From positions 310,001-374,000 of the forward strand of contig JBBPIG010000003.1 in assembly GCA_038040445.1 (NCBI GenBank): a DNA stretch of 64,000 bases. The letters run 5' to 3'. Positions within the stretch are counted from its first letter, which is position 1. The number at the start of each line of letters is the position of its first letter. The position numbers and the translations under genes are program-made. The stretch comes from Acidobacteriota bacterium. GTDB taxonomy: Bacteria; Acidobacteriota; Blastocatellia; UBA7656. Under the pieces are notes generated by a model, which was given only the letters and a program-made list of their open reading frames with translations, did no database searches and had not been told where the DNA came from. Positions 35,599-45,623 of the stretch are shown piece by piece.

Positions 35599-38500
35599 AT
35601 GATGAGTCCGTTTTGCTGGCGGCGAGGTGTGAAACTGGCAGCCATTGCCGCAATACAATGTGTCGTTGCGGGGGGCCTTGTTAGCGCTCCTGAAGTCTAC
35701 TCCCAGCAGCTCTCGGTCCGCCGCTACTCTGTGAGTGATGGATTGCCGCACAGATCGATCAGATGCATATACCAGGACGCCAAGGGCTATCTATGGTTCG
35801 GCACTGCGGACGGACTTAGCCGTTTTGATGGCTATCGCTTCATCAACTACGCAGCCCATGATGGACTCGAGCATCCCGTCGTCAATTCAATTACCGAAGA
35901 TCCGCAGGGTCGTATGTGGGTCGGCACCTGGGGTAGCGGAGTGGCCCGCCTGGTAAGTGAACCTCAAGAAGCCCTCTCGTTGAGACAGAGAAACTCTCGG
36001 ACGACCGCGCGGAAGTTTGTGACATATCCCGTGGGTAGTACGCAAGGATCGAATGAAGTATCCAAAATTCTTTTTGATGCAGACAGCAGGCTCTGGTGCT
36101 TTACTAACGGCGGGATTTATCGCGCGCTTGCGACCGAAAGTGAGGACCCTCAGTTTGAACTCGTTCTACCAGCTAAAGGGCCGGCTTTCGCCGATAGCCG
36201 AGGGCATCTATGGTTTGTGGTTGGCAAGGAGTTACTGCTTATCGTCAAAGGCCAGGTGATCAGATATGGCTTATCGGACGAGGTTGTCCGCTCTTCGGTG
36301 GTGAGCATGGTAGAGGATCAACGGGGAAGACTGCTTGTCTCGAATTCCGGCGGTGTGTTTGAGTTCATTCGGCCAACGAGTCCGCAAGAATCAACCCCGG
36401 TTTCAAATACCAGTCCAGATCCCAAAGGCATTGGACGATGGGACAGACTGCCCATAACCCTGATGCGAGACGAGAGAATTCTTACTATGGCCAACGGCTC
36501 TTCAGGGGTACTCTGGATTGGCACATCGAAGGGATTGATCAAGTACCAAGACGGCTCGCAGAGCAACTACACGAGTGCCCAGCTCTCCGCTGAAATCGGA
36601 TCACTGTACGAAGATAGGGACGGCAATCTGTGGATGGGCACCCGGTCAGGTCTGTTGTGCAAACTTTCGGGTGAGGCAATCGTCAGCTTCACAGAAGCAG
36701 AGGGACTTCCCGACCAAAATGTCCAAAGGGTAATCGAAGATCGCGAAGGACGGATGTATGCCAGCACTCATGATGGCGGCATTGTGGAAATTTTGAACGA
36801 AAAAGCTGTGCCGGTCCCCGGCTCGCAGGCGCCACCGTTCAACAGTGTACGCAAGCGTGTTCTCCAGGACCGTCGAGGAGACTGGTGGATAGGCACTGAC
36901 AAAGGCCTGTATCGTTTCCCCGGACCGAAGTTACAGCTCCAACACGGCAAGAAGGTCACCGCAGGCGATGGAAGGTCGGAGATACCGGTTTTTTCGGGAC
37001 CGGGGATGCATGAAGACCCGGGCGGAAAGCTGTGGATCAGCTCTAGAGGCAACCTCTTTTTGTTTGGTCCGGGGCGACAAGGCAGTCACACCCGAGAGCG
37101 CTTTCAATTGGCGAAGATGTCTTCGACCATCACAGATGCAGTTTTGGTGATGATAGGCGACTCCTCAGGGGCGCTATGGTTAGGCGGGTATGGAGGGCTT
37201 GGTAGATTGATAAACGGGAAAATCCAGGTCGTTGAGCCGGCCGAAGGGCTACCTGATGTTCAAGCGCGCGCGTTCTTTCAAGATAGTCGGGGCAGACTCT
37301 GGATAGGATTGCGCTACAGAGGCGTCTCGATGACGACCGATCCGACAGCAGAACCCCCGAAGTTTGTGAATTATTCAACTGAGAATGGCCTGGCCAGCGA
37401 CACTGTCCACTCTATAGCCGAGGATAATCTCGGTCGGCTCTATTTCGCAACAAACAAGGGAGTCGACCAAGTCGATTTAACAACTGGGAATATCCGCCAC
37501 TTCACGACGGCGGACGGGCTGGCCGGGAATGAAATCAACGATTGCTTCAGGGACAGTCGAGGCGATATTTGGATTGGAACGGAGACGGGACTATCGAGAT
37601 TCAACCCGCGCACCGAGCTGACGGTAAGGCAACCCCCGCCCATTTACCTAAGTCGGCTTCAGGTGGCGGGCGAAGAAGTGCCTTTGCCCGAGACCGGCGC
37701 CATTAGCCTGCCTGCCTTCACTCTGCCAGGCTCACAAAACAATATCATGATTGAGTACGTCGGTCTGAGTTTTCAAGGTGGGCGTCAGCTTAAGTATCAA
37801 TACAAGCTCGAGGGTGTGGATGCGGACTGGAACCCGCCCACCGAACAGCGGTCGCTGAATCTCGCGCGACTCGGTTCCGGTGCGTATCGGTTTCTCGTTC
37901 GAGCGATAGATGAAGACGGCCTGGCGAGCCCTGAGCCGGCGATGCTGGAGTTTCGCATCCTCTCGCCGATCTGGCAGCGATGGTGGTTTATGACACTTGC
38001 CGCGATGTTGGTTGGATTGGCGGCTTATGCAATTGTCCGTTATCGCGTGGCGCGGTTGATCGAGCTCGAACGTGTACGGACGCGCATCGCCACTGATTTG
38101 CACGACGACATCGGATCGAACCTGTCACGGATTGCGATCCTTAGCGAAGTTGTCAGTCAGCAGGTGGACAAGGGTAACTTGCGGGTTATAGAGCCGCTCT
38201 CAACAATTGCAGCCACTTCGCGAGAGCTTGTGGATTCAATGAGCGATATAGTCTGGGCGATAAACCCAAACAAGGACCATCTCAGCGATCTGACGCAGCG
38301 CATGCGGCGGTTCGCAAGCGACATCTTCACCGCCCGCAAACTCGAGTTTAGCTTCCGCGCGCCAAGCGCCGAAGCATACACGAAAGTGGGCGCGGATGTC
38401 CGCCGTCAGGTGTTTCTGATTTTCAAGGAGAGCGTCAGCAACCTGATGCGTCACTCCGCATGCACGAGAGTGGATATCGAGTTACAAATCGAAGGAGGAT

Positions 38501-38706
38501 GGCTCGACTTGACCTTGAAGGACAATGGCAAAGGCTTCGACCTCTCTCACGTCAGCCACGGTCATGGGCTCAAGAGCATGACCGCCCGGGCAAAAAGCCT
38601 CGGTGGTCAACTCGACATCATTTCAAATAAAGCAGAAGGCACGATTGTGACGCTGAAAGCGCCCCTGGCGGCTACAGTGAAGCGAAAAGGGTACGGCGAG
38701 CGATAG
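35599..38706 (+). CDS. Hybrid-style sensor histidine kinase: beta-propeller, Y_Y_Y, HisKA_3
   Basis: 1035 residues. After a signal sequence, about 12-14 propeller repeats of the form DxxGxLWxGTxxGLxR fill residues 40-680 and would form two seven-bladed propellers. A Y_Y_Y domain follows (about 690-780), then a membrane segment near 800-820 and the kinase. The phospho-acceptor is His835 in TDLHDDIGSNLSRIA, of the HisKA_3 (NarX/UhpB) type. DNGKGFDLSHVSHGHGL is the ATP-binding N/G1 region. It should sense a periplasmic ligand, possibly a glycan as in related Bacteroidetes systems, and phosphorylate the regulator at 38838-39515. Confidence 0.93.
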   Translation: MMSPFCWRRGVKLAAIAAIQCVVAGGLVSAPEVYSQQLSVRRYSVSDGLPHRSIRCIYQDAKGYLWFGTADGLSRFDGYRFINYAAHDGLEHPVVNSITEDPQGRMWVGTWGSGVARLVSEPQEALSLRQRNSRTTARKFVTYPVGSTQGSNEVSKILFDADSRLWCFTNGGIYRALATESEDPQFELVLPAKGPAFADSRGHLWFVVGKELLLIVKGQVIRYGLSDEVVRSSVVSMVEDQRGRLLVSNSGGVFEFIRPTSPQESTPVSNTSPDPKGIGRWDRLPITLMRDERILTMANGSSGVLWIGTSKGLIKYQDGSQSNYTSAQLSAEIGSLYEDRDGNLWMGTRSGLLCKLSGEAIVSFTEAEGLPDQNVQRVIEDREGRMYASTHDGGIVEILNEKAVPVPGSQAPPFNSVRKRVLQDRRGDWWIGTDKGLYRFPGPKLQLQHGKKVTAGDGRSEIPVFSGPGMHEDPGGKLWISSRGNLFLFGPGRQGSHTRERFQLAKMSSTITDAVLVMIGDSSGALWLGGYGGLGRLINGKIQVVEPAEGLPDVQARAFFQDSRGRLWIGLRYRGVSMTTDPTAEPPKFVNYSTENGLASDTVHSIAEDNLGRLYFATNKGVDQVDLTTGNIRHFTTADGLAGNEINDCFRDSRGDIWIGTETGLSRFNPRTELTVRQPPPIYLSRLQVAGEEVPLPETGAISLPAFTLPGSQNNIMIEYVGLSFQGGRQLKYQYKLEGVDADWNPPTEQRSLNLARLGSGAYRFLVRAIDEDGLASPEPAMLEFRILSPIWQRWWFMTLAAMLVGLAAYAIVRYRVARLIELERVRTRIATDLHDDIGSNLSRIAILSEVVSQQVDKGNLRVIEPLSTIAATSRELVDSMSDIVWAINPNKDHLSDLTQRMRRFASDIFTARKLEFSFRAPSAEAYTKVGADVRRQVFLIFKESVSNLMRHSACTRVDIELQIEGGWLDLTLKDNGKGFDLSHVSHGHGLKSMTARAKSLGGQLDIISNKAEGTIVTLKAPLAATVKRKGYGER

Positions 38707-38837
38707 ATTTGATTCGGCGGAAAGCGCTCCAACGGGCCGTTTGCAGTGAGAAGTACCCGTCTATGCGGACGGTGACAGACCGGGTGTTTTAATGTAGTCT
38801 CGGTGACTAGCAGCCAGCCGCCGGAGGAAAACAGTCA

Positions 38838-39515
38838 ATGGAAAACAGAACTCCAGCAACCGTGCTAGCGTCGGCTCCGGCTATCATCAAAGCCGCCATC
38901 ATCGAAGATCAGCGCGACATCCGCGAAGGTCTGGCGATGATGATTAGAGGCACAGACGGCTATCGTTGCCTCGGCACTTTTCGCTCTATGGAAGAGGCGC
39001 TGGAGAAGATCGGCTTTGAAGTCCCGGACGTGGTCCTGGTGGATATTGGATTGCCCGGGATGAGCGGCGTCGAGGGTATCCCGATCCTCAAGGAACGCTA
39101 TCCGGGCATGTTGTTGCTTATGCTTACGGTATACGAAGATGACGAAATGATCTTTGACGCGCTATGCGCTGGAGCCACGGGGTATTTGTTGAAGAAGACG
39201 CCACCGGCCCGGCTGCTTGAAAGCCTGAGAGAGGCCATGAACGGGGGGGCGCCGATGTCGCCTGAGATAGCGCTTCGGGTGATCAAGTTGTTTCGAGACA
39301 TTCGCCCGCCCGCGCGGGCCGATTATAAGCTGACGCCGCATGAAATCAGGCTATTGAAGTTGTTGGTTGAAGGTCACAATTATAAGACGGCCGCGGTCGA
39401 AGCAGGCATCAGCGTCACCACGGTTGCATTCCACATGAGAAACATCTACCAAAAACTGCAAGTTCATTCCAAATCCGAAGCCGTATCCAAAGCCCTCCGC
39501 AACAGGCTGGTCTAA
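38838..39515 (+). CDS. NarL/FixJ-family response regulator
   Basis: 225 residues. The receiver has acidic residues in IIEDQRD (22-27), phospho-acceptor Asp69 in VLVDIGLPGMSG and Lys in LLKKTPPARLL. The C-terminal LuxR-type helix-turn-helix (about 160-222) reads LTPHEIRLLKLLVEGHNYKT and then TVAFHMRNIYQKLQVHSKSE. A GGAGGA ribosome site precedes the ATG. It follows the sensor kinase by 131 bp and is its natural partner. The next gene downstream encodes a secreted repeat protein that could be a target. Confidence 0.93.
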   Translation: MENRTPATVLASAPAIIKAAIIEDQRDIREGLAMMIRGTDGYRCLGTFRSMEEALEKIGFEVPDVVLVDIGLPGMSGVEGIPILKERYPGMLLLMLTVYEDDEMIFDALCAGATGYLLKKTPPARLLESLREAMNGGAPMSPEIALRVIKLFRDIRPPARADYKLTPHEIRLLKLLVEGHNYKTAAVEAGISVTTVAFHMRNIYQKLQVHSKSEAVSKALRNRLV

Positions 39516-39783
39516 TGAAGGCAAGAGCCAGAGCCGGATGGCTTCGGTATATGGTTTTCCCTTTGTCTTCCCACGCGCTCCGTTTCACAAACCTATCAGA
39601 CAGACGGTGACTCCGCCTTCATTTTGCGGTACTTGTTGTCAAGCGCACTGCTGAAGCTGTGTTCGATTGGATGAACCGTGGTAGTGCCTGCACGCCAAGA
39701 ACCGATACGCACGTCGAAGGAGATCGTTGTTGGTTGAGCGACGATTTAGTTCAGAGTACAAAGCCATCGCAAAGGAGTACGTT

Positions 39784-41973
39784 ATGAGCACTGCCAAAAG
39801 ATTGGTCACTACTACCGCAGCAATTCTGTTGTTCGTAAGCATAGTATGCGCCCAAGAGCAAAACCCAGCCAGCAGCAGCCGATCCACGATTACCGTTACA
39901 GCCGCCGCCGCTGGGGATCGTGTGCGCTTCACCGCGCCCAGCACGGTGGTGCAAATGCGAATCGAAGTCTATGCCTCAAACGGCGAGAAGCTGTTTGACA
40001 ACGAGATCAGAGGCGGCAACGTGATTGACTGGCATCTGCAGGATGGGCGAGCAGAACGGCTTTCGGATGGCTCGTATCTCTGCGTCATCACCACTAAGAG
40101 TCTATCAGGCCGGATGAGCCAGAAGTTGGGAAAAATTACGATCGCCGACGCGGCGTCTAGTATCCATCCAATAGATAGCACACATCTCACTGCTCAGCAG
40201 ACGCAGGCTGTTGGCCCGCTGAAAGAGAATGCCTCATTGACGGTGTTGACAGAAGGTAAGACGCAGACGGCAACCGTCATTGGCCATAACGGAGAGGAAG
40301 GACAGATAACCAGAGGACGAGGAGCGCTCTCTTTCCGCGTTGGAGATTTTTACAGTGGGAAAGACACCGAGCAAATGCGGCTGACGGCGGAAGGGAATCT
40401 GGGGATAGGGTTCACCCATCCGCAGGCGAAGCTTGATGTTGACGGGCTGATTCGCACAAGCGAGGGGATTGTCTTTCCGGATGGCACGATCCAAACCACA
40501 GCGGGCATTGGCAGAAGTAGTGATCAAACACGAGTAGGAAACCCACTGGGCGGGAAACTTCCCAAATCTACCGGGGAACATCAGGCATCAGGCAAAGCAG
40601 GTAAGAGCGATGGAACTTTTTCGCCACAGTTCAGTGTGGATGAAGACCTTACAGTGAACGGTAACATCATCTTCACCCCGAGTTTTTTTCGTGACATAGC
40701 GATGCAAAACAACAATGGAGGGCTGAGATTCTATGGCGCTCCTGTACTGACTAACTCACCAGGAGCGGCGGCTATACAGTTTTGGGGGAACAACTCGGGG
40801 TTTCCCGGTCAGGCGTTTATAGATTCAGGAGCGACCAACGCGGCAGCAGTGATCATCCGCACTGCGGTGACAGGAGGTACGATAGCAGAGCGAATGAGAG
40901 TGACAGCAACGGGCAACGTCGGGATCGGGACGAGCGCACCCAACCACCTGCTCACAGTCGGGAGCATTGAGACGCCTGTTATAACAAGCGCGATTCTCGG
41001 CATCTATGGCGCCAACTCCTCCTACGTGATCGCCCGCGATAGAAATCACGACGTTGAGGCGCTCTTCGGAGCAGACAATACCTCTGTTGGCGGCACTAAT
41101 GGCGCTTCGCTCTACGGTTCGGTGACCAATCACGGTGTCGACTTCCGTACCAACAATGCTTCCAGGATGGTTATCACGCCGAAAGGCGACGTCGGCATCG
41201 GGACGACAACGCCCGCGCACAGCCTGACCATCGGGACAGGGACGAACACGAACGTCACGACGGCCGACCTCGCCGTCTTCGGCGCGAGCGGGGCCTACGC
41301 CACCGTCAGGGACACAACCAACAATGTCCAGGCGCTGTTCGGAGCCGACAGCACCACGGTCGGCGGCGTAATCGGCACCTCGATCTACGGCTCGACGACG
41401 AACCACGGGGTGCAGTTCCGCACTGACAATAATACCAGGATGGCTATCACCCCGGCCGGTAACGTCGGCATCGGTACGAACGACCCTGCGGCCAAGCTCG
41501 ACGTAGTTGGGGACATCAGGTTCGCGCCTCGGACCGCGTATTACTCGGTATCGCCCACGGCATTCAACCCGGAGGTGGAAGGGTACGCCTTCAGCCAGCA
41601 AGGCGGTTTTATACACCCAAAACCATTTCCTGGCTTCAATCAGCACTGGAGTGCCCCCGTCAATCTTCCAGACGGGGCCATTATGACCGAATTCAGAGTA
41701 CTGATTGACGAGGATGATGATACTCAAAATGTAGAGATCAATTTATTTCGTGTCCCTCAAGATTATGAATACACTCAACCCGAGAAATTAGCCTCTATTA
41801 CCTCGAATACCACATCGTCCTCCAACCCGACCAAAAAATTTTACACCGATGCGACCATTGACTCGCCCGTGATTGATAACTCTACGTACACATACAGCGT
41901 TTACTTTTTAGTCAACAGCGATAAGTTCGCTATTGGGGCCGTGCGCATCAAGTATACGTACACGCACCCGTGA
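39784..41973 (+). CDS. Large secreted repeat protein with tail-fibre-like GxxGIG repeats
   Basis: 729 residues from ATG 39784, with AAAGGAG about 7 bp upstream. A signal peptide ending in VCAQ is followed by an FlgD/Ig-like part with LFDNEIRGGNVIDW (about 60-120). Then come repeats built on GNVGIGT-x2-P-x2-L (nt 40912, 41185, 41458), spaced exactly 273 bp or 91 residues apart, and a related earlier copy at GNLGIGFTHPQAKLDVDG. Such motifs occur in trimeric fibre and tail-spike-like proteins. The C-terminus is a beta-sandwich-like domain without an endosialidase chaperone motif. It is AT-richer at the 3' end (41690-41970). It probably forms a surface fibre. Confidence 0.8.
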   Translation: MSTAKRLVTTTAAILLFVSIVCAQEQNPASSSRSTITVTAAAAGDRVRFTAPSTVVQMRIEVYASNGEKLFDNEIRGGNVIDWHLQDGRAERLSDGSYLCVITTKSLSGRMSQKLGKITIADAASSIHPIDSTHLTAQQTQAVGPLKENASLTVLTEGKTQTATVIGHNGEEGQITRGRGALSFRVGDFYSGKDTEQMRLTAEGNLGIGFTHPQAKLDVDGLIRTSEGIVFPDGTIQTTAGIGRSSDQTRVGNPLGGKLPKSTGEHQASGKAGKSDGTFSPQFSVDEDLTVNGNIIFTPSFFRDIAMQNNNGGLRFYGAPVLTNSPGAAAIQFWGNNSGFPGQAFIDSGATNAAAVIIRTAVTGGTIAERMRVTATGNVGIGTSAPNHLLTVGSIETPVITSAILGIYGANSSYVIARDRNHDVEALFGADNTSVGGTNGASLYGSVTNHGVDFRTNNASRMVITPKGDVGIGTTTPAHSLTIGTGTNTNVTTADLAVFGASGAYATVRDTTNNVQALFGADSTTVGGVIGTSIYGSTTNHGVQFRTDNNTRMAITPAGNVGIGTNDPAAKLDVVGDIRFAPRTAYYSVSPTAFNPEVEGYAFSQQGGFIHPKPFPGFNQHWSAPVNLPDGAIMTEFRVLIDEDDDTQNVEINLFRVPQDYEYTQPEKLASITSNTTSSSNPTKKFYTDATIDSPVIDNSTYTYSVYFLVNSDKFAIGAVRIKYTYTHP

Positions 41974-42410
41974 GGGCTTACGCACTTTGGTAATGGGGAA
42001 AATATTCTGCAGTACGGTTGGGAATTAGAATAGCGGAAGCGCACAGAACGGCTCAACCGAATTTATGCAATCAAAGAATTGAATCGTCAGGTCGCCCGGG
42101 GCGCCAAGCTACTTCACATTTTTTGTTAAGGCTCCTGGCGATCTGTCAGTTATCCCATTTCAACCACCGACGCTGATCGTTAAATGAGTTTCAGATAGTC
42201 TCTCGGTTCGGAGGCACTGACGACGCCACATTCCAGCTTTGCCCTCGCGGCGCCGCGCCTACAGACCGATGCGACCCTCCCGGGCCGAACTCCGCACCCG
42301 GCGCAACGCTTCCTCGCAGACAAAACCGAACCCCGCTGCTTTGCCATAGCCGCGCAGCTTAATATATAACTCTTGCGTACTTGATCGCGGTCAATCAGGA
42401 GGTTCCGTTC
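41974..42410. other. Intergenic region without recognisable gene
   Basis: No supported reading frame or RNA gene was seen. The right end carries a strong ribosome site, AGGAGG at 42397-42402, for the msrB gene. The AATATATAA at 42361-42369 is a possible -10 region. Confidence 0.5.
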
Positions 42411-42968
42411 ATGAAGCTAATCCTGACAATCACACTGCTGCTTGTCTTTATTGGTGCCTACTGCTGGACGGCCGCGGTTGATACGGGCCTGTCACAGTCC
42501 CGAGTAAGCAACGCTGCCAACACAAAGAAACCGATCAAACTCTTCTCAGTAGAACGGAAAGGATCTTTTATGAGCGAAAAGGTTGTCAAGACGGACGCCG
42601 AGTGGAAGAAACAGCTCACTAGCGAACAATACGAAGTCACTCGGAGGAAGGGAACCGAGCGCGCCTTCACCGGCGAGTATTGGAACAATCACGACAAGGG
42701 AATCTACCAGTGCGTCTGTTGCGGCAACGACCTGTTCAGCTCCGATACCAAGTTCGAATCGGGCACCGGCTGGCCCAGCTTCTGGCAGCCTATTTCCGAA
42801 GAGAATGTTCTCACCGAGAGCGACCGCAGCTACGGCATGCAGCGCAACGAGGTGCTCTGCAAAAGATGCGACGCCCACCTTGGCCACGTGTTTGACGACG
42901 GCCCCAAGCCCACGGGTCTACGCTACTGCATGAATTCCGCCGCCCTGAAGTTTGTTAAGTCCGAGTAG
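42411..42968 (+). CDS. msrB: Peptide methionine (R)-S-oxide reductase MsrB, exported
   Basis: 185 residues from ATG 42411, which has AGGAGG 8 bp upstream. A signal sequence or membrane anchor covers about 1-22, then a linker to residue 50, then MsrB. The zinc Cys pairs are CVCCGNDLF and [10 protein letters not shown], and the catalytic Cys is in [11 protein letters not shown] near the end. [11 protein letters not shown] is the conserved sulfoxide pocket. It repairs oxidised Met residues in the periplasm. A second start at 42570 would give the soluble form. No MsrA is adjacent. Confidence 0.93.
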   Translation: MKLILTITLLLVFIGAYCWTAAVDTGLSQSRVSNAANTKKPIKLFSVERKGSFMSEKVVKTDAEWKKQLTSEQYEVTRRKGTERAFTGEYWNNHDKGIYQCVCCGNDLFSSDTKFESGTGWPSFWQPISEENVLTESDRSYGMQRNEVLCKRCDAHLGHVFDDGPKPTGLRYCMNSAALKFVKSE

Positions 42969-43055
42969 TCATCTTGGCGTCTTTGCGTTTCTTTGCGTCT
43001 TTGCGCGAAACCTGATATTGAATCTCCCGCAAAAACTCATCCGCGGAGAAACTCA

Positions 43056-44765
43056 ATGCCACGCAAAGCGCTCACTCTCTTACTCGCTCTAGTCCTCTTA
43101 ACTACTGCTTCGTTCGCGCAAAGCCGCCAAGACGCCGCCAAGGCCGCAAAGCCTGCGACCTTCGACGTGATCATCAGGGGTGGCACAGTCTACGACGGGA
43201 CCGGTGGAGCGCCCAAACGCGCCGACGTCGGAATCAAAGACGACCGCATCGCGGCTGTTGGCAATCTCAAATCCGCTACGGCCACCACGACCGTCGATGC
43301 AACTGGTCTCGCGGTAGCTCCGGGCTTCATCAACATGCTCTCGCACTCCGAGACTTCGCTTATCGTCGACCCGCGTTCGCAAGGTGAAATCAGACAAGGT
43401 GTGACCTCGCAGATTTTTGGCGAGGCATCGATGGGTCCGCTCAGCGACGAGATGAAACGCCGCCGGGCCTCGACCCAGGGCGACCTTAGATTCGAAACGG
43501 CGTGGACGACGCTCGCCGAGTATCTGGCCTATCTCGAGAAGCGCGGCATCTCGCAAAACGTCGCGTCGTTCGTCAGCGCGACTACCGTCCGCGAGAACGT
43601 CATCGGGCTTGAAGACAAGCCGCCCACTCCTGAACAGCTCGATCGCATGCGCGAGCTCGTACGCAAAGAGATGGAAGCCGGCGCGCTCGGCGTCACCACG
43701 GCATTGATCTATCCGCCGGCCTTCTACGCAAAGACCGAAGAGTTGATCGAGCTGTGCAAGATCGCCGCGAAGTACAAAGGCAAGTACATCGCTCACATTC
43801 GCAGCGAGGGAAACCAGTTGATCGAAGCGGTCGAAGAAACGCTTCGCATAAGCCGGGAGGCGGGGCTGCCGGCAGAGATCTATCACCTGAAGGCTTCGGG
43901 CGAAACAAACTGGAACAAGATGGACAGAGTGATCGCGATGATCAACGACGCTCGCCGCAAGGGTATGAAGATAACGGCTGACATGTACATGTACACGGCC
44001 GGCTCGACCGGGCTTGATGCGTGTATGCCGCCCTGGGTTTTTGACGGCGGCCGTGAAGCTGCCAACAAACGTCTGCAAGACCCCGATACTCGCAAAAAGA
44101 TTGCCGAGGCGATTCGCACTCCGAGCAACGATTGGGAGAATCTGTATATGCTTGCGGGTTCGCCCGATCGAATACTGCTCGTGGGTTTCAGGTCTGAGGC
44201 GTTAAAAGCGCTCACTGGAAAGACGCTCGCCGAAGTGGCCAGGATGCGCGGCAAGGATCCGATCGAGACGATCATGGACCTGGTGTACGAGGACCGTTCC
44301 CGCGTAGGGACTGTGTACTTCATGATGAGCGAAGAAAACATAAAGAAGCAGCTTCGCCAGCCGTGGGTGTCGTTAGGCTCGGACGCGGCATCGATGGCGC
44401 CCGAAGGCGGGTTTCTCAGGTCGTCCACGCATCCTCGCTCCTATGGCAACTTCGCGCGGCTGCTGGGCAAGTACGTGCGCGAAGAAAAAGTGATCACGCT
44501 TCAAGAAGCGATCAGGCGCTTGTGCAGTTTGCCGGCAACCAATCTCGGACTCGATCATCGAGGCTCACTCAAAGTGGGAATGTTCGCCGATGTCGTCGTA
44601 TTCGATGCGGCGACAATCGGAGACCGCGCAACGTTCGAGAACCCGCATCAATATTCAGTCGGCGTGAAACACGTCTTCGTCAACGGAGTTCACGTGCTTA
44701 AGGACGGCGACCACACTGGCGCAAAACCCGGCCGCGCGCTGTGGGGTCCGGGCAAGATCAAGTGA
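43056..44765 (+). CDS. Exported D-aminoacylase-like amidohydrolase lacking the first HxH histidine
   Basis: 569 residues from ATG 43056, preceded by GGAG 7 bp upstream. The signal peptide is MPRKALTLLLALVLLTTASF followed by AQS. The body matches the N-acyl-D-amino-acid deacylase family over its whole length (GVTTALIYPPAFYAKTEEL, YIAHIRSEGNQLIEAVEE, FADVVVFDA). At the metal site the sequence is APGFINMLSHSE, where the cytoplasmic paralogue at 19022-20656 has APGFIDTHSHSD, so the first His of H-x-H is Leu. Related exported proteins in Acidobacteria show similar changes, so it may be an alternative metal site rather than inactivation. Function unproven. Confidence 0.85.
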   Translation: MPRKALTLLLALVLLTTASFAQSRQDAAKAAKPATFDVIIRGGTVYDGTGGAPKRADVGIKDDRIAAVGNLKSATATTTVDATGLAVAPGFINMLSHSETSLIVDPRSQGEIRQGVTSQIFGEASMGPLSDEMKRRRASTQGDLRFETAWTTLAEYLAYLEKRGISQNVASFVSATTVRENVIGLEDKPPTPEQLDRMRELVRKEMEAGALGVTTALIYPPAFYAKTEELIELCKIAAKYKGKYIAHIRSEGNQLIEAVEETLRISREAGLPAEIYHLKASGETNWNKMDRVIAMINDARRKGMKITADMYMYTAGSTGLDACMPPWVFDGGREAANKRLQDPDTRKKIAEAIRTPSNDWENLYMLAGSPDRILLVGFRSEALKALTGKTLAEVARMRGKDPIETIMDLVYEDRSRVGTVYFMMSEENIKKQLRQPWVSLGSDAASMAPEGGFLRSSTHPRSYGNFARLLGKYVREEKVITLQEAIRRLCSLPATNLGLDHRGSLKVGMFADVVVFDAATIGDRATFENPHQYSVGVKHVFVNGVHVLKDGDHTGAKPGRALWGPGKIK

Positions 44766-45173
44766 AGGCATTTGACGCGAAGACGCGGCGGTAATCAGAG
44801 CGGCGAAGATCAAGAAGATCTAAGCGGCGCGCTTAAGATGACCCGCAAAGAGGGCGACGCTGATGAATCGACCGAAGCGTTCCCTGGCCCGACACCATGC
44901 ATTCCATTCCGGCAGCATTGGAGCACCGATACTGATTTGACAAGGCGAGAATCTGTAGTAGTATTGGCCCGCTTTACCGACAGGGATGCATTTGCGGGCG
45001 GCTTGATGCGGCAGTAGTTCAGTAACTCCCAACTTTCATATCTCGTATCTCTCGGGCGCACTCTTAAAGCTTTCTGAGCACCAGCAAATCTCGTGATCAG
45101 CAAAGGGGAAGCTGACCACATGGCTCTGAGCGGCCCCGCGATACCAAAACATTCGTTGAAAGGAGATCCCATT
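44766..45173. other. Intergenic region without recognisable gene
   Basis: Short open frames on both strands lack ribosome sites and known motifs. AAAGGAG at 45159-45165 serves the following secreted protein. Confidence 0.5.
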
Positions 45174-45623
45174 ATGAGAAGAATGCTTCTGGTCACACTA
45201 TTCCTGTTCTTTGTTTCACTCAGCGCACAAGCACAAGCCCCGGCCGCCGCGACGACACCCGGCCCGGTTTGGCGTGTTAGTCTGTACAAGGTCAAGCCCG
45301 GCAAGATGCCCGAAGTGATGGCGGACTTGAGACAGAACTTCAAGGTGGTCAACGACGAGTACAAAAAGCAGGGCCTGATTGTGGACTACAAGGTGTATAC
45401 GAATTCCACAACCGACAGTCCTGGTGATTGGGACATCGCAGTGGCGACGGCGTACAAGAATTGGGCAGCGCTGGACGAGTTAGGGAGGATGACAGACCCG
45501 ATCACGCTGAAACATTATGGGACACGAGAAAAGCGCCAGGAGGCTGGAGATAAACGCAACCAGTTGCGGGACCTAGTTTCAAGCCGGCTCATGCGAGAAC
45601 TCACGCTGAATCCGATGCCGTGA
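45174..45623 (+). CDS. Small secreted protein, dimeric alpha-beta barrel-like
   Basis: 149 residues from ATG 45174, with a strong ribosome site AAAGGAG 8 bp upstream; the frame is open from 45093. Signal peptide of about 21 residues ending SAQAQA, then VWRVSLYKVKPGKMPEVMAD and DYKVYTNSTTDSPGDWDIAVATAYKNW. The pattern beta-alpha-beta with a central DWDI resembles dimeric alpha-beta barrel (Dabb/NIPSNAP-like) folds. No active site identified. Length and composition match several uncharacterised Acidobacteria proteins as far as I can recall. Confidence 0.7.
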   Translation: MRRMLLVTLFLFFVSLSAQAQAPAAATTPGPVWRVSLYKVKPGKMPEVMADLRQNFKVVNDEYKKQGLIVDYKVYTNSTTDSPGDWDIAVATAYKNWAALDELGRMTDPITLKHYGTREKRQEAGDKRNQLRDLVSSRLMRELTLNPMP

